From assembly GCA_029948255.1 (NCBI GenBank), contig JALIZF010001884.1:1106068-1170067 (forward strand): a stretch of DNA of 64,000 bases, given 5' to 3'. The stretch is from Telmatactis stephensoni (lineage: Eukaryota; Cnidaria; Anthozoa; Actiniaria; Isophelliidae). This document shows positions 32,807 to 42,611 of this stretch, one piece after another (position 1 is the stretch's first letter; each line of letters opens with the position of its first letter). The position numbers were made by a program, and so were the translations under genes. Under the pieces are notes generated by a model. That model was not told the origin of the DNA, searched no databases, and saw nothing but the letters and a program-made list of their open reading frames with translations.

Positions 32807-34591
32807 GTTTAAGGTGGCTGGACCCTATTTTGCCAGTGCGCGGGTAGTCGAATTGAAGCGGCTATTAATTGCGTTACAGAATTAAGTTGACCAAACTTTT
32901 TACGCACAGCTACTACAAATGGACCAAATTTTATAATGATGCTAGTTTGGTTGAAATCGGAGCTTTTTTAACATCGAAATTGTTATACACTTGATTTGAA
33001 ATTTTGCCAATTTTCTCAAAATCCTGACCTCGACGAGCAAAACGATTTATGAGACTTTGTAAATCAAATGTTTGTCTATAATGTGAGAGCGTTTCAAGAA
33101 ATTCTATTAAGCCGATTTTGAGTAAAAACGGAGCAATTATTTTACTTTGAAGAAATTTAAAACCGCGGGTGCTCTACTAAATTAATTTTATAACAATAAT
33201 TTTCCAAAGAAAAGTTGCAATATTTTTGGTTCTAAATAATACCAAGGCATGGTTCTTTATTTTGTGAATATGTCATCGTTTTTGCAGTTTTTGATTGCCG
33301 TTGAGACGACTGTACGTAAAGCACTAAATTCCTGCGTTTAACTCGGAATTTCGACATACACGTTAATAATACTGGTTCTTGAAAACTAGTAGATGAATTT
33401 TTTTTTATTTCTCGATATTGAATATTCAATCCTTTACCAGTAAGGTGTGTAAATTACAAAGGCATTGAAGTTTTTTAAGACCATTAAATAATTTTTTAAA
33501 CATTGCCATATGTGCATCTCTATTCTCCGAGTTGTTGCCGGTGTTTGATTATGCATGCCTGCATGCGTGTCGCTTTGGCGCCTCGTGCAAAAAATGCAAA
33601 TATACATGGAAAGTCACGCCAGTGATATCCAGAGTAACGCTGTACGTAGCAGTTCCTTACTACAGTTTCTAGAACTATGGTATTTCCTTGTACAAAAAGA
33701 AAACGGAGAAGTGAAATATTGCTGGAAAACACATTAAAGGCTAAAAAGGCGAAGAAAAGTAGTTCACCAGTCCAGGTAACTTGGAAGACTTCCATGTATT
33801 TGCATTTTTGCACGAGGTGCCAAAGCGACACGCATGCAGGCATGCATAATCAAACACCGGCAACAACTCGGAGAATAGAGATGCACATATGGCAATGTTT
33901 AAAAAATTATTTAATGGTCTTAAAAAACTTCAATGCCTTTGTAATTTACACACCTTACTGGTAAAGGATTGAATATTCAATATCGAGAAATAAAAAAAAA
34001 TTCATCTACTAGTTTTCAAGAACCAGTATTATTAACGTGTATGTCGAAATTCCGAGATAAACGCAGGAATTTAGTGCTTTACGTACAGTCGTCTCAACGG
34101 CGATCAAAAATAGCAAATACGATGACATATTCACAAAATAAAGAACCATGCCTTGGTATTATTTAGAACCAAAAATATTGCAACTTTTCTTTGGAAAATT
34201 ATTGTTATAAAATTAATTTAGTAGAGCACCCGCGGTTTTAAATTTCTTCAAAGTAAAATAATTGCTCCGTTTTTACTCAAAATCGGCTTAATAGAATTTC
34301 TTGAAACGCTCTCACATTATAGACAAACATTTGATTTACAAAGTCTCATAAATCGTTTTGCTCGTCGAGGTCAGGATTTTGAGAAAATTGGCAAAATTTC
34401 AAATCAAGTGTATAACAATTTCGATGTTAAAAAAGCTCCGATTTCAACCAAACTAGCATCATTATAAAATTTGGTCCATTTGTAGTAGCTGTGCGTAAAA
34501 AGTTTGGTCAACTTAATTCTGTAACGCAATTAATAGCCGCTTCAATTCGACTACCCGCGCACTGGCGAAATAGGGTCCAGCCACCTTAAAC
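32807..34591. repeat. 1.8-kb near-perfect palindrome with 171-bp loop
   Basis: Left arm 32807-33615 and right arm 33787-34591 are reverse complements along about 805 bases with few mismatches (for example GCCAGTGCG against CGCACTGGC, and NNTTTGCCG variants). The loop 33616-33786 is single-copy. It contains a short plus-strand frame from an ATG at 33677 with a basic stretch (TKRKRR, KAKKAKK) followed by a possible donor CAG|GTAACT. Such a structure could extrude as a cruciform or form a long hairpin RNA. A collapsed assembly artefact is possible but less likely given loop and arm differences. Confidence 0.9.
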
Positions 34592-34726
34592 GTCGCTATT
34601 TGACCGTGAAAAAAACTAGACCGAGCTACCTTAACCCCCAGCACAGTTTCGCGGCCTGGAGGCCTGGAACCTTGTTGTCTAGCAACGAAGTGCCAAGCGA
34701 AAGGATCGAGTCGGCGGCCGGTGAGG

Positions 34727-34942
34727 CACAGGCAGCCCAAGCTCTTATTCTGTGGTATTGTATTACAACGAACGATTGTTTTAACGGAACATTAACGGTC
34801 ATATTTTACATCCTTAAAATATTGTACTTATGTGAATAAAACTGACTTAACTCGATAACATGTTGTGTCATATATTACTTGGCCGAGTTTGAAGTCATTT
34901 GGGTGAGTTTTCACTGAGTTATCCTTGTTTTGCTCCCCCCAC
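34727..34942. repeat. 217-bp direct repeat, right copy
   Basis: Partner of 31573-31791. Immediately after the shared CTCCCCCCA the left copy continues CATATAGTG and the right copy CTATATGTG, which are reverse complements, so the boundary itself carries an inverted 10-mer. Confidence 0.9.
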
Positions 34943-35274
34943 TATATGTGGCGCACGCAATGATCCATGGTACCAGTGGTGGGGATAAAGAATCAAAGCT
35001 GATTTTGACTTGAAGCAAAATCTTGTAAGTAATCCAGGGGGAGGACAGTAAAACTATAATTGTGGTTGCTATGCAACTAACTCTTGTTTATAAATCATTT
35101 ATCATTCTTGATCAGATTGTAATTGACAAGAAAACAGGATAAACCGGTTTTTCCGTCAGCAGGCAAATTTCAAAAGAATTTAGCCTAAAAGTCTGTCGCA
35201 AACAAGATTTCATCATATTCCACTTCTGAACGCCGTTTTAGCTGTAGTTCCTGTGATACTCTGCGGTCATTACT
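34943..35274 (+). other. Upstream region of the first AIG1-like gene
   Basis: About 330 bases, AT-rich, no clear TATA box. The transcription start is not identifiable. A poly-purine AGGGGGAGGACAG lies near 35036. Confidence 0.35.
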
Positions 35275-35973
35275 ATGGCGTGTAGAAAACTTCAGAGGCG
35301 TAATGTTGTTGTTCTAGGTAAGACTGGTGCAGGAAAGTCTTCATTGGCCAACAGAATTGCTGGTTATGACAACTTTGAAGTGAAGAGTTCAACCAGAAGC
35401 GTAACGTCTCACGTCTCGCACACAGAAATGATATTGACTGATCCCACGACCAATACAGAATTCAACTTCAAATTGATCGATACCATTGGTGTTTTTGACA
35501 CCAGAATGAGGAACGACCATACCATGAATGAGATCAAAAAATACTTTCAAGATAAAGTGCCCGAAGGTGTAAACTTGGTGCTGTTCGTCTTCAGAAAAGG
35601 ACGATTCACGGCAGAAGAAAAGCAAACCTTCGATTATATAATCAAAAACTTTCGATCCTACATATCAAGTATCTCTGCACTGGTAATAACTCACTGCGAC
35701 AACGAGGACGAAAGTGGTCGTCGAGCCACCATTAACGATTTTAAAAGAAATGCTGGAGACATTGCCGGCTTTATGCAAAAGGGCATCTATACAGTTGGAT
35801 TCCCAGACACAAGCAAGATGATTCCAGTCCTTAAGGAAGCTTACCAAACGCTCATAGAAGCCGACGCCAAAAAACTCAGAGACTTAGGAAAGTCCTGTGG
35901 TGAAATGCGCCTGGGAAAGGAGATGTTTCAACTAACTTTCTGGGAGAAACTCCGTCAGTGTGTGCTTCTGTAA
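35275..35973 (+). CDS. AIG1/GIMAP-type GTPase, single domain, CaaL-like end
   Basis: Single-exon, 232 residues. AIG1/GIMAP proteins are septin-related GTPases linked to immune and stress responses in vertebrates, plants and corals, often acting as membrane-bound oligomers. G1 is GKTGAGKSS (residues 15-23), G3 is DTIG (69-72), the family-specific conserved box is RKGRFTAEEK (107-116), and G4 is THCD (139-142), where Cys replaces the usual Asx/Lys pattern. The last four residues CVLL form a CaaX-type motif with Leu at X, which would favour geranylgeranylation. No transmembrane segment. The start is the first ATG; the G1 motif lies 15 residues in. It is convergent with a paralogue at 37216-37974. 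Cytosolic with lipid anchoring is inferred. Confidence 0.92.
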   Translation: MACRKLQRRNVVVLGKTGAGKSSLANRIAGYDNFEVKSSTRSVTSHVSHTEMILTDPTTNTEFNFKLIDTIGVFDTRMRNDHTMNEIKKYFQDKVPEGVNLVLFVFRKGRFTAEEKQTFDYIIKNFRSYISSISALVITHCDNEDESGRRATINDFKRNAGDIAGFMQKGIYTVGFPDTSKMIPVLKEAYQTLIEADAKKLRDLGKSCGEMRLGKEMFQLTFWEKLRQCVLL

Positions 35974-37052
35974 CACGGCTGACTGAGACTACTGAGATTT
36001 GATCAGTGGAGAAGTGAGAGCTTGAACTTGTAATCATAAAGAACCTGCACACATATAAAAGGACTATAGTTTTATAAGAACGCTGCTTAAAGTAGGATTT
36101 TTTTATATGTTATTTTTATATATATAATTATTTGTCTATTTTTAGTTTTTTTAATGATTATTTCAGTGGAATACCTGTAAATTAGCCCATGGCTAAGAGT
36201 ATCACCCAGTATAAATAAAGTATTGTATTGTGTTGTAGCCTGCGACACTAGCCAGAAATGTATAGCTTTGATCATGAGTTTATTCGATCTCGGTTATTCT
36301 TATGTACGATAGCATTGTTCTTCAGATTTATGACGAAATAAAGGTAACGTTTTCTGGTTATCATATTCACACTGTCTTCAATTTTTATAAAGAACAATAT
36401 TTCATTTCGACTGAGATGACTGTTATTCTTCTCATATTTAGGTCAGTCCAACAAAACTAGTAGGGAGGAGGGAGAAAAGAGGGAGGAAAATCGGTTTGGG
36501 AGGAGGGAGGAAAACAATTATGAGATGTAGTGAAGGAGAAATGGACGAAAAAATTTGTGAGGAGGGAGAAAAATGGCATTAAAATGAGGAGGAAGGATAT
36601 CGAAATGCCTGTTCCTCTCCGCATTCTTTGCATGTCACTGTGTAACCTTGCGAAGCGCTTTCAAGAGTATGTTCACTACGTATACTTAGATCAGATTAAG
36701 TACTCATTACTGTATTGAGTTTAGATTCCACTCAATATTATAAAAGTTATTGTATTTCCTAAAACAGGCTTTGGATTTCACGCACTATGATGAAATTGCT
36801 TTCTTGGAACTATAACACTGAATAGACTTGTATTTATAAATAAAATGCAAAACTACGCTGGCTTTCCACAATTGTGATTTTTACTTTTAAACAGTCGACA
36901 AATAATTTTGTATGAACGACAAGTAATTGCAGCAAGTATGAACGACAAGTAATTCAGGCAGTAGATTCAGCAACATTTAAGTAAATTTAACTCATGAAAA
37001 TTACATACATATATACGTGTTTTACCCGGAATCTTTCCTTTGCTACAATTCT
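35974..37052. other. Intergenic region between convergent GTPase genes
   Basis: Contains likely 3' UTR of the first GTPase gene (AATAAA near 36215 and 36338). A G/A-rich tract (GGGAGGAGGGAGAAAAG type) covers about 36460-36600. Short frames here lack motifs. Confidence 0.5.
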
Positions 37053-37143
37053 GGGGAAAATGAAATAACTATACAAGAGTACATTTATGATATAAGTAAA
37101 ATATGCTGTTTGGGTTTTCTAATTAAAGTCATTCCTTTACATC
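37053..37143 (+). repeat. 91-bp segment repeated at 41420-41510
   Basis: GGAAAATGAAATAACTA through TTAAAGTCATTCCTTTACA is about 96% identical to 41420-41510 in the same orientation. At this site it lies beyond the 3' end of the minus-strand GTPase gene. Class unknown. Confidence 0.85.
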
Positions 37144-37215
37144 AATGTCGAGTGTATCACGACAAAAAGTTCATGCAAAACTCTTTAGTACTTTTTCTTA
37201 TCAGTGTCCGTAGAA

Positions 37216-37974
37216 TCACAAAAATCGGCACCACCGTGCAGTACTGCTATTCCTTTTCTCTTGATGCTCATACCTTTTGATGGTTAGCAGTTTTTGCCTA
37301 AGAATATCCTGTCGCAAAGTCATTACTCCAGCACCGAGGACGAGGTTTCTAAGGTATTCTGCGTCACACGCGATACCTTGTTCAAGTGATTCTTTCAGGG
37401 CTGGTAGCGTATTTTGGAGGATTGGGAATCCCACAGGATGAACACCCTTCTCCGTGAAACTGGCAATTTCTCTTGTACTTGGGTCTGTGTTAATGTCTTG
37501 GATGACACCCTGTTTTCCTTCCTCGTCTAGACCTTCACATCCAGTGATGACCAGTGCGGACATGTTTCGGATTTCGTCTTTGAAATCTTTGATAATTGCT
37601 TTGAAAACTTCGATTTCCTCGGAAATATTATACACATCTTTTCGGAGCGTAAAAATAATCAAATTGACTCCTTCTGGTACTTTGTGAGTCGAATAATCAT
37701 GGATTTCATTGAAAATGGTTTTTTTGTTGATCACCTCGGAATAAGGACCAAGAGTGTCGATGATCTTTATGTTGTAGTGGACTTTCCGCTTTTCATCTGT
37801 TTCCGCGACTTCCTCGCTGCTTGCTGTCCTGGTGACGCTTTCCATCGACGAAAGTCGCGAGATGTCAAAATGCTGCTTATCCAATATCTGATTAGCAATA
37901 GACTTTTTCCCTGTGCCGGTTCTTCCAAGTATAACAATGTTACGCTTTTGTGTTGTCGTCATTTCGTCCGCCAT
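37216..37974 (-). CDS. AIG1/GIMAP-like GTPase with altered P-loop, CaaX-like end
   Basis: Single-exon, 252 residues, paralogous to 35275-35973. The P-loop reads GRTGTGKKS (residues 17-25): the Ser/Thr that follows the invariant Lys and normally binds Mg2+ is Lys. G3 is DTLG. The family box has drifted to RKDVYNISEE in place of RxGRFTxEE. G4 region is VITGCEGLDEEG. The protein ends CRFL, a plausible if atypical CaaX motif. These changes suggest reduced or lost nucleotide hydrolysis, perhaps a pseudo-GTPase partner for the neighbour. The frame is clean and the family core is retained, so it is not an obvious pseudogene. Start is the first ATG (context GCGGACGAAATGACG). Confidence 0.88.
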   Translation of the reverse strand: MADEMTTTQKRNIVILGRTGTGKKSIANQILDKQHFDISRLSSMESVTRTASSEEVAETDEKRKVHYNIKIIDTLGPYSEVINKKTIFNEIHDYSTHKVPEGVNLIIFTLRKDVYNISEEIEVFKAIIKDFKDEIRNMSALVITGCEGLDEEGKQGVIQDINTDPSTREIASFTEKGVHPVGFPILQNTLPALKESLEQGIACDAEYLRNLVLGAGVMTLRQDILRQKLLTIKRYEHQEKRNSSTARWCRFL

Positions 37975-38082
37975 GTTTCTCAGCGATATCTTCTCTGTCT
38001 CTCTTTAAGGGAAAACATGGGCGTCACACAACTAGGTTAAGACATTTCTGGCCAAAACCGGTTTTGAAAACCGGTGTAATGC

Positions 38083-38117
38083 GAAGCGGGGCGGGGGGTG
38101 AGGGGGGGGGGGGTAGG
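38083..38117 (+). promoter_or_regulatory. G-run cluster in a divergent promoter
   Basis: GGGGCGGGGGGTGAG followed by a run of 13 G and GTAGG lies about 110 bases upstream of the minus-strand GTPase start and about 250 bases upstream of the SAP-SWIM start. It contains at least four G-tracts of three or more, enough for a G-quadruplex. Regulatory use is inferred from position. Confidence 0.45.
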
Positions 38118-38362
38118 ATATAAACAACAATCATCTTCCTCTCAATAATTCACCTTTTCGGTGCTAGGTTTCACGTGGAATGTCACGTGATCCAGGATGT
38201 AAACATCACACAAAAGTTCGGACATTCTTACACACGATGCAGGTCAAAGTCAATGTACGAACTTCAAACTTTTTAGTCTCACGCGAAAGTTTGCTTCTCA
38301 CGAAAGTCTTTATATTCAACAAATTCTTCTCTAAAAGCTCAACGTTATTGAATTCTGTTAAA

Positions 38363-40993
38363 ATGTCAGGGAAAACGAGCACAAAGAGCGATTTCAGCGC
38401 TATGAGCGTAGCAGAGTTGAAGAAATATCTACAAGAACGTAGTGTTTCCGTCAGTGGTTATCTGAAGTCTTCGCTGGTCGAAATTGCTTCTGCAGTTGAA
38501 AGAATGATCTTACCTGTCGATCCCCACTTCGAAAAGGACAAAACAACGAACGGCGGTGTTTTAATAATTCATGATATGCAAATTCCGAACCCATTCTCCC
38601 TCAAGACCGTGAACAACTTCAACTCGTCACCTCCATTTGGTTTGTATGATATCTTCAACTACCTAATTTACCATTCCACCGAATATGACAAACAGGGTCT
38701 TGTCGCGTATAAATCCTTTGACGACTATCGGCTCTTCAACGATGGTTATGTTGAATCTCTAGTAACGACGTATTTGGATTTTGCCGGGATTCATGTATAC
38801 ATTGGCAAAGTTCGGCCATTCATGAAACCTAAAACAGACGACGGCCAAAAATACTACGACCTTTGGTTCATTTTAGAGGGAAAAGGTTCCAATAAGGGAA
38901 GTGTTCTTATGGCACGTTGTAAATGTAAAGGTGGTCGAGATGGAGGATGTAAGCACATTGCTGCAGCGATGTACTCGTTGGAGGACCTCCTAAACTCGCG
39001 TGATAGCGTCACAAGTGGCCCTTGTTTGTGGGTGAAACGACCTTCATCCAGCACAAAGCCTTGCGAAGTTAAAGCCTTAAAAATCGAAAAGGTAAAAAAG
39101 CCATCCCATAAGAAATGTAAAAGGGAACATGTTTATTCCCAAAATATTGATGTGGATGTTCAGTGCAGAAAACGATAGGATCAAACCTGATGTCAAGTAC
39201 CTAAGAGACCTCACGAATAAGATGAGCGAGATGGTTTACAAGCCAGCAATTTTTCCTTTATTCAAAAAGCTATATGCTGTAAATTTACCCAGTACTAACG
39301 ACATGTATTCTAGTTGCGACCACGGGATCATGAGGATGAAAATAAGGGAACTTTTACAAAGCAATGTGCTCATGAAGCCTCAACAGGTAATGGAGCAAAT
39401 AAAATTTAGTGACAAAGAAATCGAAGAAGTATCTGAAACAACCATCAATCAGTGGAAATGTGAAGCGTGGTACATACACAAGTCTGGATTCATTACAGCT
39501 TCAATTTGCCAAAGAGTGTATACTAGACAAGAAACACTTGAAAAGAAGTCAGATGAAGATCCTGGAAAATTGATTGAGTCTATAGTTTCCAGCACAACAC
39601 CAGCTGTCACAGTGTCGAGTGCAGAGAAGGAACCTCAAAATTCCAGGGAGTGGGGATTGTTTCACGAAGAAAGTGCACGCAGTGCTTATCAACGCGTCGC
39701 AAGTCACAAACACTATAAGTTGAAGCTGGTTTCCAAAGGGTTTTTGATATCTAAGGACAAGCCATTTCTGGGTGCAAGCGTCGATAATATTCAGACATGT
39801 GAGTGTGTTGATGGCTGTGGTGATGCTGTAGTTGAATATAAGTGTCCCTGGAAAAATAAAGATCTTGATCCCAAAGAAGCATTTCTAGCTTCGGATATGG
39901 GTGGCCACAAAGCTGGTAATAACTTTCTTTTAAAAACAAACTCAAGATACTACTATATATCAAGTTCAGCTACAGATGTTTGTTACCAAGCTTACAATCT
40001 GTCACTTAGTTATTTGGACACTAAAGGGTATATTGCACCTAGAGATTCCTTTTGACCCAATCTTTATGTCAAAAGTTTGTGGAAAGCTGCATGGAGAAAT
40101 TTTGGATTGGACATGTTTTACCCCATCTAATGTCTGAAGTGTCAAATGGTCTACCAGGTAAGAAACACCTGCCTAACACTTTAGAAAGGACATATATATT
40201 AATATAGTCGTACTTTTCTTGAAATAGCTTCAAAAGAACCTGAGGACACAGATATGGTTGAGGAGACATTCACAACTGAACAAGAGCTGAGCGACATCAA
40301 AGACGTGGACCAGGCATCAGAGGTGTTCAGGGCAACAGCATCAACAGAAAGTTCTGAAATTTTGCAAGGTTATGTGATTGAGCTATATAAATCACTTGCA
40401 CTAATTTCTTTAAGTTCACGTTTTGTTAGTGATAATTTTTTCATGTAGATATTAGATTTGACCATAGATCCCAAAATTATAATTGAATCTTTTTATTTTA
40501 CTTTAAAACCAGATAATAATGAACCCTGTACAAGCAACCGTGCAGTTCCTGTAGTTGATCTTTCAACACCTCAGTCACCTCAGTCAAAGCAAGGGAACCA
40601 AAACAATGAACTTGCTGTGCATTTTTTTGGTGTAGATATCTATCCAGCTGATGTCCAAACTCTCACCCCAGGGACCATGATCAATGACACAATAGTTGCT
40701 TGTCTATTACAGTAAGTTTAGGCTCAGTGAGCTTTTCTTTTTAAATGGTATTTATCAGTAATTAAGAATAATTTAATAAATTACATCTTGTTGTTTACAG
40801 ACAATTATCCAGGGAGTCTTCACGGAAAACTGACTACTTCTTTGTTTCAAAACTGCATGACTACCTTTTTGTTTCAAAACATCAACTGTTATGTAGATGC
40901 ATTACGTTTGGTTCCCACACTCCTGTGACAATTCAAAATTGCTTATCGCTAACTGGTAGCAAACGATATTTTTACCTTATACATAGCTTATAA
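38363..40993 (+). pseudogene. SAP-SWIM-YqaJ nuclease gene with truncated Ulp1-like end
   Basis: The preferred start is the ATG at 38363 (MSGKTSTK), since sequence before it looks non-coding. A SAP DNA-binding motif (SVAELKKYLQERSVSVSGYLKSS split over residues 14-37) is followed by a SWIM zinc finger (CKCKGG...CKHIAAAMYSL). After a one-base frameshift in an A-run at about 39168-39171 the frame continues into a YqaJ-type (lambda exonuclease fold) domain: W-X-R-like INQWKCEAWYIHKSGFITAS, then REWGLFHEESARSAY, LGASVDN and VVEYKCPW, giving the Asp and Glu-X-Lys of the active site. A second frame change near 40055 leads to EKFWIGHVLPHL and donor at 40157. Exons 40228-40368, 40513-40711 and 40801-40993 follow in phase; exon 3 has PADVQTLTPGTMINDTIVACLLQ-like sequence resembling the start of Ulp1/SENP proteases, but the His, Asp and Cys parts are missing. 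Confidence 0.72.
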
Positions 40994-41419
40994 TTAAAAT
41001 GGATTTGATTTTCCATGTACACGAAAATGGAAACCTCAATTGCACCAATTAATTGTGCACGTTGATGAGTGCGCAGAATCCCAGTTCCTGGATTCAATCA
41101 GAATGAGAGAAAGACTAGTGCACTGAGAGTGGCTCGCTCACCGTGGCTGGTGCTTTGCGATTATTACTATAATAATGCGTTCTATGCCATTTCCTCACGA
41201 GATTCATTTCTCGGAAAAATGACGCATCACCGTTTGTATTTACCTTGAATGACCTTGGACAAAGTAACAGTGAGCGACGACCGTATAAACAAAAGTTCAT
41301 TTCTTACTTGTATGGTCAAGTTTTGCAAACAGGTTTTACTTGAAAGTGCACGTTCCATCAGATAACAACATCGGACTAAAGAGATAAGTTTGAAGCGCCA
41401 TACCCTCGTAGTTGCCTCT
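40994..41419. other. No recognisable gene
   Basis: Short minus-strand frames at 41115-41451 lack motifs. Confidence 0.35.
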
Positions 41420-41510
41420 GAGGAAAATGAAATAACTACGCAAGAGTACATTTATGATATAAGTAAAATATGCTGTTTGGGTTTTCTAATTAAAGTCATT
41501 CCTTTACAGC
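41420..41510 (+). repeat. 91-bp segment shared with 37053-37143
   Basis: Second copy of the segment described at 37053. It stops directly before the dispersed repeat at 41527. Confidence 0.85.
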
Positions 41511-41526
41511 CAATTTATATCCATAT

Positions 41527-42164
41527 AAACTAGCCGTTTCTAATAGAAAGTGAAATGCTGCGAGCAGAAAATAGCTGGTGTATCTACGTTAGCAGAACTG
41601 TTCCCCTAAAACTCACGAAAGTACACCGCTTTGTCTGATATATCAAATCTCCTGTGCGTTGTGTGACGAACACTGCTAGTTGACCTTCAGTATTGAACTA
41701 CTGAACATAATTCTCCAGGTTCAGTGTCGGACCCCGGGGGGGGGACTCCATTGTAAAAGGATCGGGTATGCTCGTCGGAAATTTTCAAAAATACCCCTAA
41801 AAGATACCGGAAGTCTTTTTAAAAGGGCGTGGCCGGACGGTTTTTTAACCCCTAAGAGATACCAGCGATAACAAGCTAATGAACATTATTATTATGAACA
41901 CAAAATTTGATGGTCGACACGCTTTTGTTGGGTAAATTTCTTCCATTTGAGAACAAAATATTAAGCAATGGGCTCTTTTGATATCCTCAGAGAGACCAGG
42001 AAATGCTAAAACTCTAAACGTCAATTTTAACACCCTAAAAGATACCAAATCGCTGATTTTTACCCCTAAGAGATACGACGAGCATACCCGATCCTTTTAC
42101 AATAGAGTCCCCCCCCCGGGTGTCGGACACACACAGTTCAAAATATTTAGCACTTTGAGTAAAT
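41527..42164 (+). repeat. Dispersed repeat family, copy 2, split by a MITE
   Basis: Matches 16200-16465: CTAGCCGTTTCTAATAG through GTGTCGGAC, then after the MITE ACACACAGTTC to TTGAGTAAA. The uninterrupted copy at 16.4 kb gives the empty insertion site. Confidence 0.75.
41733..42120. mobile_element. 388-bp hAT-like MITE with 8-bp TGTCGGAC duplication
   Basis: Inverted ends of about 45 bases (CCCGGGGGGGGGACTC / GAGTCCCCCCCCCGGG, with GGATCGGGTATGCTCGTCG further in). TGTCGGAC flanks both ends (41725-41732 and 42121-42128), and the paralogous repeat at 16.4 kb has it once. Eight-base duplications are typical of hAT. ACCCCTAAAAGATACC-like motifs repeat inside in both orientations. Confidence 0.93.
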
Positions 42165-42379
42165 TAATTAAAAAATTGGGGGTAGCTCATCACCCTTCCT
42201 CGCAGCCAAGTGCTGAATTACGAAGGGCGCAGCTCAACGTGATCGAGTCGAAGGTTTACAAGGGCGCTTTCATTACGAGACAATTGAACAATCACACACT
42301 TACATGCAAATTTACATACACATACACGTAGCAGCCACCATACGACCCAACTCTGTCTGCGGCAATACACTACCGTCTG

Positions 42380-42480
42380 AACGAGCGCTCTGATTGGCTA
42401 TTTCTTATTCGCGGTTGCAAAGGTTGCATCCAATCACGTATCTCCTGGTCGTTCGATCAGCTCCTCTGATTGGCTAGTTA
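42380..42480 (+). promoter_or_regulatory. CCAAT-box cluster
   Basis: CTGATTGGCTA at about 42390 and 42467, and ATCCAATCAC at about 42428, are three CCAAT motifs within 90 bases. A possible untranslated exon with donor CTTTCAA|GTAAGT ends near 42611. This could be the promoter of the HMGXB3-like gene, but the connecting exon was not demonstrated. CCAAT-type motifs also occur in local repeats, so the call is weak. Confidence 0.3.
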
Positions 42481-42611
42481 TATGTCAAAAGACTTCTTAA
42501 CAAAACACAGATCCGCTACAACTTTTCAGCGTTCCGTTATAGACACTCGTTACAGAAAGTATTTTACTTCATTACAAACTCAAGACTAAAGAGATCTATC
42601 CTTTCTTTCAA

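Noticed and set aside
33520..33964. Minus (107 codons) and plus (95 codons) frames across the palindrome loop
   Set aside because: They read through inverted-repeat arms and mirror each other; only the short loop part is noted as possibly meaningful.
39129..39160. ATG at 39129 as start of a separate YqaJ gene
   Set aside because: It lies inside the SWIM-protein frame, and a one-base shift joins both parts as in a single protein; a new start is less likely.
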